From assembly GCA_023413015.1 (NCBI GenBank), contig JAEZQR010000345.1:1-11421 (forward strand): a DNA stretch of 11,421 nt. Direction: 5' to 3'. The notes below the pieces were generated by a model. That model had not been told where the DNA came from. It did not search any database and saw only the letters and a program-made list of their open reading frames with translations. Source of the stretch: Pseudomonadota bacterium (GTDB lineage: Bacteria > Pseudomonadota > Alphaproteobacteria > Sphingomonadales > Sphingomonadaceae). Every line of letters starts with the position of its first letter. Positions within the stretch are counted from its first letter, which is position 1. Of this stretch, positions 1-6,897 are shown in pieces. The position numbers and the translations under genes were made by a program.

Positions 1-1349
1 TCACCTTCGACCAGGTAGCGCTCGACCGCGCCACCGAATATGCCGCCGAGGACGCCGACGTCACGCTGCGCCTCCATCGGCTGTTCCGTCCCCGCTTGGC
101 GGGCGAGGGCGTCACGCGCACCTACGAAACGGTCGACCGACCGCTCGTGCCCGTGCTCGCCGAGATGGAGATGGCCGGCGTCAAGGTCGACCGCGCCGCG
201 CTCGCTAGCCTGTCCGCCACCTTCGGCACCGAGATCGAGGCGCTGGAGGCGCAAATCCACGAGCTCGCTGGCGGCCCCTTTACCATCGGCTCGCCCAAGC
301 AATTGGGCGAGATCCTGTTCGAGAAGCTCGGATTGAAGGGCGGCAAGAAGAGCGGCAAGTCGGGCCAGTATGCCACCGACGTGTTCGAGCTCGAAAAGCT
401 CGCCGGCCAGGGTCACACGATTGCGCAGAAGGTGCTCGACTGGCGCCAGCTCACCAAATTGAAGTCCACCTACACCGACGCGCTGCAGGCCGCGATCAAC
501 CCGGAGACGGGCCGCGTCCACACCAGCTTCTCGATGGCGGTGGCGTCGACGGGGCGCCTGTCGTCGACCGACCCCAACCTGCAGAACATCCCGATCCGCA
601 CCGAGCTCGGCCGCCAGATCCGCCACGCTTTTGTCGCGGAGCCCGGCAACGTCATCCTCGCCGCCGACTACAACCAGATCGAGTTGCGCCTCATCGCGCA
701 CATGGCCGACGTTCCCGAACTCAAGCGCGCCTACGCGAACGGCGAAGACATCCACGCGCTAACCGCGCGCGAGGTGTTCGGCACCGAAGGTGACCCCTAC
801 GAGCTCCGCCGCCGCGCAAAGACGGTGAATTTCGCGGTGCTCTATGGCATCTCGGCGTTCGGGCTGGCCGGCCGGCTCGGCATCGACCGCGGCGAAGCGC
901 AGCGCATCATCGACGCCTACTTCGCGCGCTTCCCCGGCATCCGCAATTATATGGCGGAGACGATCCAGCAGTGCCGCGAGGTCGGCTATGTCTGCACGCT
1001 GTTCGGCCGCAAGACGCACCTGCCGCTCATCCACTCGAAGGTACCGGGCGAACGCCAGTTCGCCGAGCGCGCCGCGGTCAACGCGCCGGTCCAAGGCACC
1101 AGCGCCGACATCATCAAGCGCGCGATGGCCCGCCTGCCGGGCGCGCTTCTCGAGGCCGGCCTGCCCAACGTACGGATGCTGCTCCAGGTGCACGACGAAC
1201 TGGTGTTCGAGGTGCCCGAGGGCGACGTCGAGGCCGCGACCGGCGTCATCAAGAGCGTGATGTGCCAGGCACACCGGCCGGCGGTCGAGCTGTCGGTGCC
1301 GCTCGGCATCGAGGTCGGCACCGGCCCGAGCTGGGGCGCCGCGCACTAG
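1..1349 (+). CDS. polA: DNA polymerase I, C-terminal part (5' end outside window)
   Basis: Replication and repair polymerase that fills gaps and removes Okazaki primers in the cytoplasm. The reading frame is already open at position 3, so the gene starts upstream and 448 codons are visible. The first codons encode YAAEDADVTLRLH, the Exo III motif of the 3'-5' proofreading domain; its Tyr (39-41) and Asp (51-53) are present. The polymerase domain follows with all family-A motifs: motif A DYNQIELRL (666-692), the O-helix RRRAKTVNFAVLYG (807-848) with the Arg, Lys, Phe and Tyr expected for E. coli R754, K758, F762 and Y766, and motif C QVHDELVFEV with His-Asp-Glu at 1191-1199. The stop TAG is at 1347-1349. 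The 5' nuclease domain would lie outside the window and cannot be judged. The gene converges on the epimerase gene and overlaps it by four bases. Nothing suggests damage. The identification is firm. Confidence 0.97.
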   Translation, partial: TFDQVALDRATEYAAEDADVTLRLHRLFRPRLAGEGVTRTYETVDRPLVPVLAEMEMAGVKVDRAALASLSATFGTEIEALEAQIHELAGGPFTIGSPKQLGEILFEKLGLKGGKKSGKSGQYATDVFELEKLAGQGHTIAQKVLDWRQLTKLKSTYTDALQAAINPETGRVHTSFSMAVASTGRLSSTDPNLQNIPIRTELGRQIRHAFVAEPGNVILAADYNQIELRLIAHMADVPELKRAYANGEDIHALTAREVFGTEGDPYELRRRAKTVNFAVLYGISAFGLAGRLGIDRGEAQRIIDAYFARFPGIRNYMAETIQQCREVGYVCTLFGRKTHLPLIHSKVPGERQFAERAAVNAPVQGTSADIIKRAMARLPGALLEAGLPNVRMLLQVHDELVFEVPEGDVEAATGVIKSVMCQAHRPAVELSVPLGIEVGTGPSWGAAH

Positions 1350-1358
1350 ACCGCGGCG
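1337..1358. terminator. GC-rich hairpin spanning the two convergent stop codons
   Basis: CGCCGCG (1337-1343) pairs perfectly with CGCGGCG (1352-1358) around an 8-base loop, CACTAGAC. The loop contains the stop codons of both polA and the epimerase gene. No U-tract follows on either strand, so it would be at best a weak bidirectional terminator or a 3'-end-protecting hairpin. The structure is seen directly; the role is inferred. Confidence 0.35.
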
Positions 1359-2554
1359 GCCAGCTCCGGCGCCCCTGCGGCGTCCGGCACGAGCATCGTC
1401 TCGGCGAGCCAGAGGCGGATCGCGCGCGCGATCCGCTCGGCGGCCCGGCCGTCACCATAAGGCGACCGGACGGCGGCCATCGCAGCATAGGCGCGGCGGT
1501 CGTCCAGCAGCCGCCCGGCCGCTTCGAAGATCGCATCGCCGCGCGTGCCGACCAGCTCGGCATTGCCGATGGCGAGGCCTTCCCGGCGCTCGGTCCGGTC
1601 GCGCATCACCAGCACCGGGATGCCGAGCGCCGGCGCCTCTTCCTGCACGCCGCCGGAGTCGGTCAGCGCCAGCCACGAGCGGCGCAGACAGTAGACGAAG
1701 CCGAGATAGTCGAGCGGCTCGGTCAGATGCACGTTGGGAACACCGGTCAGGCTTGCCTCGACGACCTGACGCACCCGGGGGTTGGGGTGCACGGGAAACA
1801 GGACCGTTACGTCGCGCTCGATCGCGAGGCGCCGGACGCCGGCCAGGATTGACGCCAGCGGCGCGCCGAAGCTCTCGCGCCGGTGCGCCGTCACCAATAT
1901 CAGCGGCCGTTCGGGATCGAGGAAGGCGAAACGCCGCGCCAGCGCCAGCGCCCGGCTGGGCTCCGCATCAAGGCGGGCCAGCGCCGTATGCAGAGCATCG
2001 ATGCCGCTGTTGCCGGTCAGGTGAGCCTGGCTGCGCTGGATGCCCTCCGATAGCAGCGCGTTGCGGGCTGAATGGGTGGGCGCGAAATGCAACGTAGCAA
2101 GGCGGCTGATGGCCCGGCGGTACAGCTCCTCCGGATAGGGACTGTTCGGATCGCCGCTGCGAAGCCCCGCCTCGACGTGTGCGATGGCAATACCGCTCGC
2201 GGCAGCCGCCAAGGCGCCGCCGATGGCGCTCGCAGTATCGCCCTGGACGACGACCAGCCGGGGCCGGACATCGGCGAACACTTCTGCCAGTGCGGGCTGC
2301 ACCGCCGCGAGGAAGTCGTCCGGCACCTGCGCCGGCCGCATGAGGCCAAGATCGACATCAGGCTCGATTCCGAACAGCGCGAGCGGCTCGGCGAGCATCT
2401 CGCGGTGCTGGCCAGTCGCGCAGACCGTCGTGCGAATCCCCGGCTGCGCCCGCAACGCCAGGATGACGGGCGCCAGCTTGATCGCCTCGGGCCGCGTGCC
2501 CATCACGACCGTTACGCACGGCACGGAGGTGCCGGCTGATTGTTGAGCCGCCAT
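1346..2554 (-). CDS. wecB: UDP-N-acetylglucosamine 2-epimerase (non-hydrolysing)
   Basis: Interconverts UDP-GlcNAc and UDP-ManNAc in the cytoplasm, supplying ManNAc-type sugars for surface polysaccharides. The 402-residue protein has the family signatures in order: GTRPEAIKLAPV (19-30), TGQHREM (47-53), QGDT (104-107), HVEAGLRSG (126-134), TAHRRESFG (222-230), FPVHPNPR (253-260) and DSGGVQEEAPALG (299-311). Asp106, Glu128, Glu142 and His224 lie at a constant +11 offset from E. coli WecB D95, E117, E131 and H213, so the active site looks complete. Length is normal for the family, with about ten extra N-terminal residues. An in-frame TAG lies four codons upstream of the ATG at 2552-2554, so no earlier ATG is possible; the ribosome-binding site is poor. 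It lies 62 bp behind the GGDEF-EAL gene on the same strand, and no other polysaccharide genes are in view. The name wecB refers to the family; the exact polymer served is unknown. Confidence 0.93.
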   Translation of the reverse strand: MAAQQSAGTSVPCVTVVMGTRPEAIKLAPVILALRAQPGIRTTVCATGQHREMLAEPLALFGIEPDVDLGLMRPAQVPDDFLAAVQPALAEVFADVRPRLVVVQGDTASAIGGALAAAASGIAIAHVEAGLRSGDPNSPYPEELYRRAISRLATLHFAPTHSARNALLSEGIQRSQAHLTGNSGIDALHTALARLDAEPSRALALARRFAFLDPERPLILVTAHRRESFGAPLASILAGVRRLAIERDVTVLFPVHPNPRVRQVVEASLTGVPNVHLTEPLDYLGFVYCLRRSWLALTDSGGVQEEAPALGIPVLVMRDRTERREGLAIGNAELVGTRGDAIFEAAGRLLDDRRAYAAMAAVRSPYGDGRAAERIARAIRLWLAETMLVPDAAGAPELAAAV

Positions 2555-2616
2555 AACGAATGGCTAACATGCCAATCGGCAAGCGGTAACCTGGGTGTTC
2601 GGGGGTATTCGCGCCG

Positions 2617-5181
2617 TCAGGCGCCGATGGCGCCCCAATGGCGTTCGGCCTGCCAACCCGCGATCAGCCCCGGAACTCGCGCGGCCGGGACAGGCTTGCC
2701 GAACAGATGCCCCTGCCCATAGGCGCAGCCCTGCGCCCAGAGATAAGCCGCCTGCGCCGAGGTCTCGACACCTTCGGCCACGATGTCGATGCCCAGCCCT
2801 TGGCCAAGATTCAGCACGGTGCGGACGATCGCGGCATCATAGGCATCGTCCTCAAGATCGCTGACGAAGGAGCGATCAAGCTTGATGATGTCGACGGGAA
2901 ACTGCTTGAGGTGCGTGAGGGATGCGTAGCCGGTGCCGAAGTCGTCGAGCGCGATCCGCACGCCCTCGGTGCTGAGCGTCTTCAGCGTGCCCAGCACCGA
3001 GTCGGAGCCCCGCCCCAGAAACACGGTTTCCGTGACCTCGAGTTCGATGCGGTCCGTCGACAGCCCCGCGTCCGCAAGGGCCGTCAGCACGAGCTCGGCG
3101 AAACCGGGCTTGTGGAACTGCGCCGCGGACACATTGAGGGCGACATGGCCGAAATCGAGACCGGCATCGAGCCAGCGGCGCATGTCCGCCATGGTGCGCT
3201 GGAGCATGCGCTCGCCCAGGCCGTTCGCCAGCTCGAAATCGTCGAACGCCGCGCCGATCGTGGCGGGCAGGCGAAAGCGCCCCTTGGGGTCGCGCCAGCG
3301 CAGCAAGGCCTCGAAGCCGGCCAGCCGGCCGGTACTCAGCGTCACCTTCGGCTGGTAGAAGGGCCTCACGCGGTCGGCGTCCAGCGCCTCGCGCGCCGTG
3401 CGGATCATGACGGTGCGGGCTTCGACCGCCGAGCGCATCGCGGGCTCGAAGACCGCCATGCTGCCGCCGCCCCGCGTCTTGGCGGCATAGAGCGCGACGT
3501 CGGCGCTCTTGAACAGCTCGTCGGCTTCCAGACCGTGCTTCGGATAGATCGCCGTACCGATGCTCGCGCGGCAGTCGAGAACCCGGCCGGCATGCAGGAA
3601 CGGCTCGCGCAGCCTGGCTTGGATGTCCGACATGGCCTTCCGGCATCCGGCCTCGCCGCCGCATGTCAGGATCGCTGCGAACTCGTCTCCCCCCAGGCGC
3701 GCCAGGAAGGCTCCCCCCGCAGCCACGCGTAACCGGTCGGCGAAGGTGCGCAGCAGGATGTCGCCGGCATCGTGGCCGAGTGCGTCGTTGACTTCCTTCA
3801 GGCCATCAACATCGAACAGCAGCAGGCTGACGCCGCGCTTTTCCCGCTCCGCCTCCGCGAGACGCTCGCCGAGCACTTCCTGAAACGAGCGGCGATTGGG
3901 CAGCCCGGTCAGGCTGTCGTGCCCGGCCAGCCAGCGGACACGCTCCTCGGCCGACTTCCGGTCGCTGATGTCGGCGCGGGTGCCGACGATGCGCAGCGCG
4001 CGCCCGCTCGCGTCGCGTTCCGCGACATGGGCACGGTCGGCGACCCAAATCCACGTTCCCGCCTTGATTCGGATGCGATGTTCCGAAACCAGCCGGCGGA
4101 TCCGCCCCCGCAGCAGGTCATGCAGCAGCCTGATCAGGTCCGGCAGGTCTTCCGGATGCACGACCTCACGCCAGGCGAGCGCGTCGCTCCTGATCTCACC
4201 CGGACCATAGCCTTGCAGGGCAAAGGCGCTGTCACTGAACCAGATGTCGCCCGTCGCGATATTCCAGTCCCAGACACCGACCTTATTGCCGTCAAGCGCC
4301 AGCGTCAGGCGTGCTTGGGCCGTGCGGAGCGCATCCTCGGCGACCTTCCGGCGGTGGATATCCTCGCTCGAACCATACCAGCGCAGGATGGCCCCATCGG
4401 GCCCGCGGCGGGCATGCGCCCGCGTGCGCACCCAGCGGTAGCGGCCGCGCATCAGGAAACGGTGAGCGCTGTCGATCGGCTCTCCGCTGGCGAGCGATTT
4501 CGCGATGATCGCCCGCGTCGCCTCGCGGTCGTCGGGATGCACGAAGGAGTCGTAGCTTCCGATGTCGCCAAGATGGGTAACGGCACCGAGCAATCGGGCG
4601 TCGGCCTCGCTGGCAATCGTCACGTTTCCCGCCGGATCGGCGGTCCAGAAGATCGCCGGATTGACCTCCATGAAGTGCCGGTAGTGTGCCTCGCTCTCGC
4701 GCAGTTGCTCCTCGGCCGCCTTCCGCTCGGAGATATCGACAAGCATGCTGACGACGCCGATGAGGCTGCCGTCGCTGTCGAACACCGGCTTCGGAAAGGC
4801 GATCACATGCGCCCGCGTGCCGTCCGGCCGCTCGACGATCGTCTCGTTACCCTGAAGTGAACGCTCAGCTCTGAGCGTTCGCGCCAATGCGCACTGTTCG
4901 TGCGGCAGCGGCGTGCCGTCGGCATGGAGCAGGCGCCACGCGCCCGACCAGCGCTCCACCCCCAGCTCCGGCCGGCGCCCCCAGATCTCAGCCGCCGCTT
5001 CGTTGTAAAATGTCAGGCGCCCCTCGGCATCGGTTTCGTAGACAGCGACCGGCAGCGCTGCGAGAACGGCCCGTGCCGACAGCAGGCCGACCTGCTCATC
5101 GATGGCGACCCGCGTCGCGGCCTCCTCGAGACCGTGCCTGTCAGGCGGGACTTCGAAAATCCGGCGGTGCGGATCGAACAT
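2617..5181 (-). CDS. PAS-PAS-PAS-GGDEF-EAL cyclic-di-GMP turnover protein
   Basis: Predicted cytoplasmic sensor of 854 residues that makes and/or degrades cyclic di-GMP; there is no signal peptide or membrane segment. Three PAS domains lie at about 34-152, 163-278 and 290-408; the last two have the VHPDD/VHPEDL and closing DI-x-RK features of the PAS-3 fold. GGDEF domain about 413-580: HDSLTGLPNR, DVDGLKEVNDALGH and an intact GGDEF at 497-501, but AGGA where the inhibitory RxxD site would be. EAL domain about 597-845: FEALLRW (EAL 624-626), ALNVS, EVTET, DDFGTGYAS (746-754), IIKLDR, AEGVET and GQGHLFGKP, so the metal-binding and catalytic residues of a phosphodiesterase are all present. The start is supported by GGAAGGA four bases before the ATG. 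The gene is divergent from pstS and upstream of wecB. The direction of net activity and the PAS ligand cannot be read from sequence. Confidence 0.95.
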   Translation of the reverse strand: MFDPHRRIFEVPPDRHGLEEAATRVAIDEQVGLLSARAVLAALPVAVYETDAEGRLTFYNEAAAEIWGRRPELGVERWSGAWRLLHADGTPLPHEQCALARTLRAERSLQGNETIVERPDGTRAHVIAFPKPVFDSDGSLIGVVSMLVDISERKAAEEQLRESEAHYRHFMEVNPAIFWTADPAGNVTIASEADARLLGAVTHLGDIGSYDSFVHPDDREATRAIIAKSLASGEPIDSAHRFLMRGRYRWVRTRAHARRGPDGAILRWYGSSEDIHRRKVAEDALRTAQARLTLALDGNKVGVWDWNIATGDIWFSDSAFALQGYGPGEIRSDALAWREVVHPEDLPDLIRLLHDLLRGRIRRLVSEHRIRIKAGTWIWVADRAHVAERDASGRALRIVGTRADISDRKSAEERVRWLAGHDSLTGLPNRRSFQEVLGERLAEAEREKRGVSLLLFDVDGLKEVNDALGHDAGDILLRTFADRLRVAAGGAFLARLGGDEFAAILTCGGEAGCRKAMSDIQARLREPFLHAGRVLDCRASIGTAIYPKHGLEADELFKSADVALYAAKTRGGGSMAVFEPAMRSAVEARTVMIRTAREALDADRVRPFYQPKVTLSTGRLAGFEALLRWRDPKGRFRLPATIGAAFDDFELANGLGERMLQRTMADMRRWLDAGLDFGHVALNVSAAQFHKPGFAELVLTALADAGLSTDRIELEVTETVFLGRGSDSVLGTLKTLSTEGVRIALDDFGTGYASLTHLKQFPVDIIKLDRSFVSDLEDDAYDAAIVRTVLNLGQGLGIDIVAEGVETSAQAAYLWAQGCAYGQGHLFGKPVPAARVPGLIAGWQAERHWGAIGA

Positions 5182-5357
5182 GCTATCCTTCCGCCTTCGG
5201 GCCGGCGCAGATCACTCGCATCCGAGTGCCCCGACGTTGTCCGACGCGAGAGGTTGAAACCGCGTTAACGCCGCTGCCACACTGTCATGCGATTGTCATG
5301 TGACATGCGCATCAGCGGATCCGAACGCCGAAGGGGCGGGAAGAAGGGAAGCCGATC
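5182..5357. promoter_or_regulatory. Divergent promoter region between the GGDEF-EAL gene and pstS
   Basis: A 176-bp non-coding stretch with start codons diverging at both ends. It holds a Pho box (5282-5299), a perfect 10-bp palindrome GCGTTAACGC (5262-5271) just upstream of it, and good ribosome-binding sites at each edge: GGAAGGA on the - strand at about 5186-5192 and GAAGGGA on the + strand at 5343-5349. I could not find a convincing -10 element in either direction. Confidence 0.7.
5282..5299 (+). promoter_or_regulatory. Pho box (PhoB binding site) upstream of pstS
   Basis: CTGTCAT-GCGA-TTGTCAT is two 7-base half-sites repeated directly at 11-bp spacing, a near-exact match to the PhoB consensus (CTGTCAT, four bases, CTGTCAT). 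It lies 59 bp before the pstS ATG, in the orientation expected to activate pstS under phosphate starvation. The right half-site also forms an inverted pair, TGTCA-TG-TGACA (5294-5305). The match is seen directly; PhoB control is inferred from the established role of Pho boxes at pst genes. Confidence 0.85.
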
Positions 5358-6470
5358 ATGTCGAAGACACCATTGTTGCTCGCTGCCAGCGCGGTCTGTC
5401 TCCTGGCGGCCTGCGACTCGAAGCCCGAGAATGTGAAGCCGATGGACGGCAGCCAGACGGGTACCTCCGCGGGCACCTCGGCGGGTTCCGTCAACGTTGC
5501 GGGCCCTGCGATCCGCGCAGTCGGCTCATCGACCGTCTATCCCTTCACCACGGCGGTCGCCGAAGCTTTCAAGCGGCAGTACCCGCAGGCCGCGACCCCG
5601 ATCGTCGAGTCGACCGGCACCGGCGGCGGCATCAAGCTGTTCTGCGCCGGCGTCGGTGCGGCCCATCCCGACATCGCCAACGCCTCGCGCCGCATCAAGA
5701 AGTCGGAACTCGATCAGTGCGCGAAGAACGGCGTCAATCAGATCATCGAGGTGCAGGTCGGCATCGATGGCATCGCGCTCGCCGAAGCGCGCGACGGCGC
5801 GCCGATGCAGCTCACGCCGCGTGACATCTTCCTCGCGCTCGCCGCAACGCAGCCGGACGGTCAGCCGAACAGGGCGAAGACCTGGAAGGACGTGGACCCG
5901 AAACTGCCGGCCACCAAGATCGAGGTGCTCGGCCCGCCGCCGACGAGCGGCACGCGCGACGCCTTCAACGAGCTGATCATGGAAATCGGCTGCAAAACCT
6001 TCGACAATCTAAAGGTCCTGAAGGAAACCAACGAGGACGCTTACAAGACCCGCTGCACCAAGATTCGCGAGGATGGTGCATTCGTCGAGGCCGGCGAGAA
6101 CGACAACCTCATTGTCCAGAAGCTGGTGGCGAACCCCAACGCGCTCGGCATCTTCGGCTACTCCTACCTCGAGGAGAATCTCGACAAGGTCCGCGACGTG
6201 CCCTTGGACGGCGTGCCGGCCAACTACGAGAATATCGCCAGCCTCAAATATCCGGCGTCGCGCCCGCTCTACATCTACGTCAAGGGCGAGCACATGCGCG
6301 CCAAGCCGGCGCTCAAGGCGTTCCTCGCCGAATATACGAAGGAATCGACCTGGGGTCCGAACGGCTATCTGAAGGGCCGTGGGCTCGTGGCGGCGCCCGA
6401 TGACGTGCGGGCGAAGAACGCGCAGATCGTCGCCAACCTGACGCCGATCGACAAGGCGAGCGTGAAGTGA
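5358..6470 (+). CDS. pstS: Phosphate ABC transporter substrate-binding lipoprotein
   Basis: Periplasmic phosphate-binding protein that delivers phosphate to the PstCAB importer. The 370-residue product starts with a lipoprotein signal peptide ending in the lipobox LAAC, with Cys19 as the lipidated residue, then a flexible Ser/Thr/Gly-rich linker (about 20-50) containing a small GTSAGTSAG repeat. The mature domain has the family phosphate-binding loops: VGSSTVYPF (55-63), ESTGTGGGIKLFCAG (84-98), DIANASRRI (105-113) and TSGTRDAF (196-203). An SD-like GAAGGGA precedes the ATG, and a Pho box lies 59 bp upstream, which fits induction by phosphate starvation. No pstC, pstA, pstB or phoU follows within the window: the next gene is convergent, so pstS appears to be transcribed alone. 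A separate pstS locus is also known in Caulobacter crescentus. The gene looks intact. Confidence 0.95.
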   Translation: MSKTPLLLAASAVCLLAACDSKPENVKPMDGSQTGTSAGTSAGSVNVAGPAIRAVGSSTVYPFTTAVAEAFKRQYPQAATPIVESTGTGGGIKLFCAGVGAAHPDIANASRRIKKSELDQCAKNGVNQIIEVQVGIDGIALAEARDGAPMQLTPRDIFLALAATQPDGQPNRAKTWKDVDPKLPATKIEVLGPPPTSGTRDAFNELIMEIGCKTFDNLKVLKETNEDAYKTRCTKIREDGAFVEAGENDNLIVQKLVANPNALGIFGYSYLEENLDKVRDVPLDGVPANYENIASLKYPASRPLYIYVKGEHMRAKPALKAFLAEYTKESTWGPNGYLKGRGLVAAPDDVRAKNAQIVANLTPIDKASVK

Positions 6471-6478
6471 GCTTCAGG

Positions 6479-6504
6479 CTGCGGCTGGCTCAGTCCAGCC
6501 GCAG
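6479..6504. terminator. Perfect 10-bp hairpin between convergent pstS and usg
   Basis: CTGCGGCTGG (6479-6488) and CCAGCCGCAG (6495-6504) pair without mismatch around the loop CTCAGT. It begins nine bases after the pstS stop. The last codons and stop of usg (6490-6492, - strand) lie inside it, so one hairpin probably ends both transcripts. Only TT follows on the + strand, so the U-tract is lacking. Confidence 0.65.
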
Positions 6505-6771
6505 TTCATGATCCACGTACCGATAGCGCGCCGGCTGCACGACGCCGGCGTGCATCACCATCACCGAATGCAGCGCGCCTTCGATGCGACGCTCCCAGTA
6601 ATCGAGGAAGGCAAGCAGCCGCGGAAAGCGCGGCGGTCGATCGAGCGTCTGCCACGTGAAGCTCTGCAGCAGATCGGGGTAGTCGGGAAGATGATAGAGA
6701 ATCTCGGCTGTCGTGATCCGGTAGCCGTCGAGCTGCCACTCGATGCTAGCGCTGAAGCCGCGTCCACTCAT
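6490..6771 (-). CDS. usg: Usg-family protein of unknown function
   Basis: A 93-residue protein that I recognise as the Usg-like family, named from a small gene beside the trp cluster of Caulobacter. No biochemical function is established. Family features seen here: DGYRITTAEILYHLPDYPDLLQ (residues 15-36, abbreviated core TTAEILY and LPDYPDLLQ), the FTWQTLD stretch, PPRFPRLLAFLDYWE, and a C-terminal GALHSVMVMH. Length fits the family. The ATG at 6769-6771 is strongly supported by GAGGAGG (6776-6782) four bases upstream. No trp genes are in this window, so it is not in the arrangement that gave the family its name. The 3' end is embedded in the hairpin shared with pstS. It is soluble with no signal peptide. 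The family call is from recalled motif similarity, not a search. Confidence 0.82.
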   Translation of the reverse strand: MSGRGFSASIEWQLDGYRITTAEILYHLPDYPDLLQSFTWQTLDRPPRFPRLLAFLDYWERRIEGALHSVMVMHAGVVQPARYRYVDHELRLD

Positions 6772-6790
6772 CGCGCCTCCTCACATGGGT

Positions 6791-6819
6791 ATCATCCGAC
6801 TAACGCGTGACCTGGCCAA
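6791..6819 (-). promoter_or_regulatory. Possible promoter of usg
   Basis: On the - strand TTGGCC (6814-6819) and GATGAT (6791-6796) are 17 bp apart, each matching four of six bases of the standard -35 and -10 elements. A start near 6784 would leave a very short leader holding just the GAGGAGG site. The match is weak and unproven. Confidence 0.25.
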
Positions 6820-6871
6820 CGGTTCGCGCATGGCTAGGCCGCGCGGCGCTGAATCTTTGCCCGGGTGATAA

Positions 6872-6885
6872 CGACGATCGCGTCG
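6872..6885 (-). terminator. Weak hairpin after the HARP-like gene
   Basis: CGACG-ATCG-CGTCG, read on the - strand, begins 12 bases after the stop codon of the upstream gene and is followed by GTTATC. The five-pair stem is short and the U-rich tail is minimal, so this is only a candidate terminator. Confidence 0.25.
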
Positions 6886-6897
6886 GGAGAGGCGGCT

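Noticed and set aside
759..1852. Long frames inside polA and across the polA-wecB junction (759-1346 -, 971-1852 +)
   Set aside because: Both overlap genes with verified catalytic motifs and show only shadow composition.
2570..2581. Short inverted repeat TGCC-AATC-GGCA before the epimerase gene
   Set aside because: Only four base pairs per arm; expected by chance in DNA of this composition.
2638..4860. Two long + strand open frames (2638-3732 and 3772-4860) opposite the GGDEF-EAL gene
   Set aside because: They lie wholly within a gene with clear PAS, GGDEF and EAL motifs, show no recognisable domain and lack ribosome-binding sites.
6838..6847. Palindrome GCCGCGCGGC between usg and the HARP-like gene
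   Set aside because: A 10-bp all-GC palindrome without a loop is common in high-GC DNA and sits at no meaningful distance from a start or stop codon.
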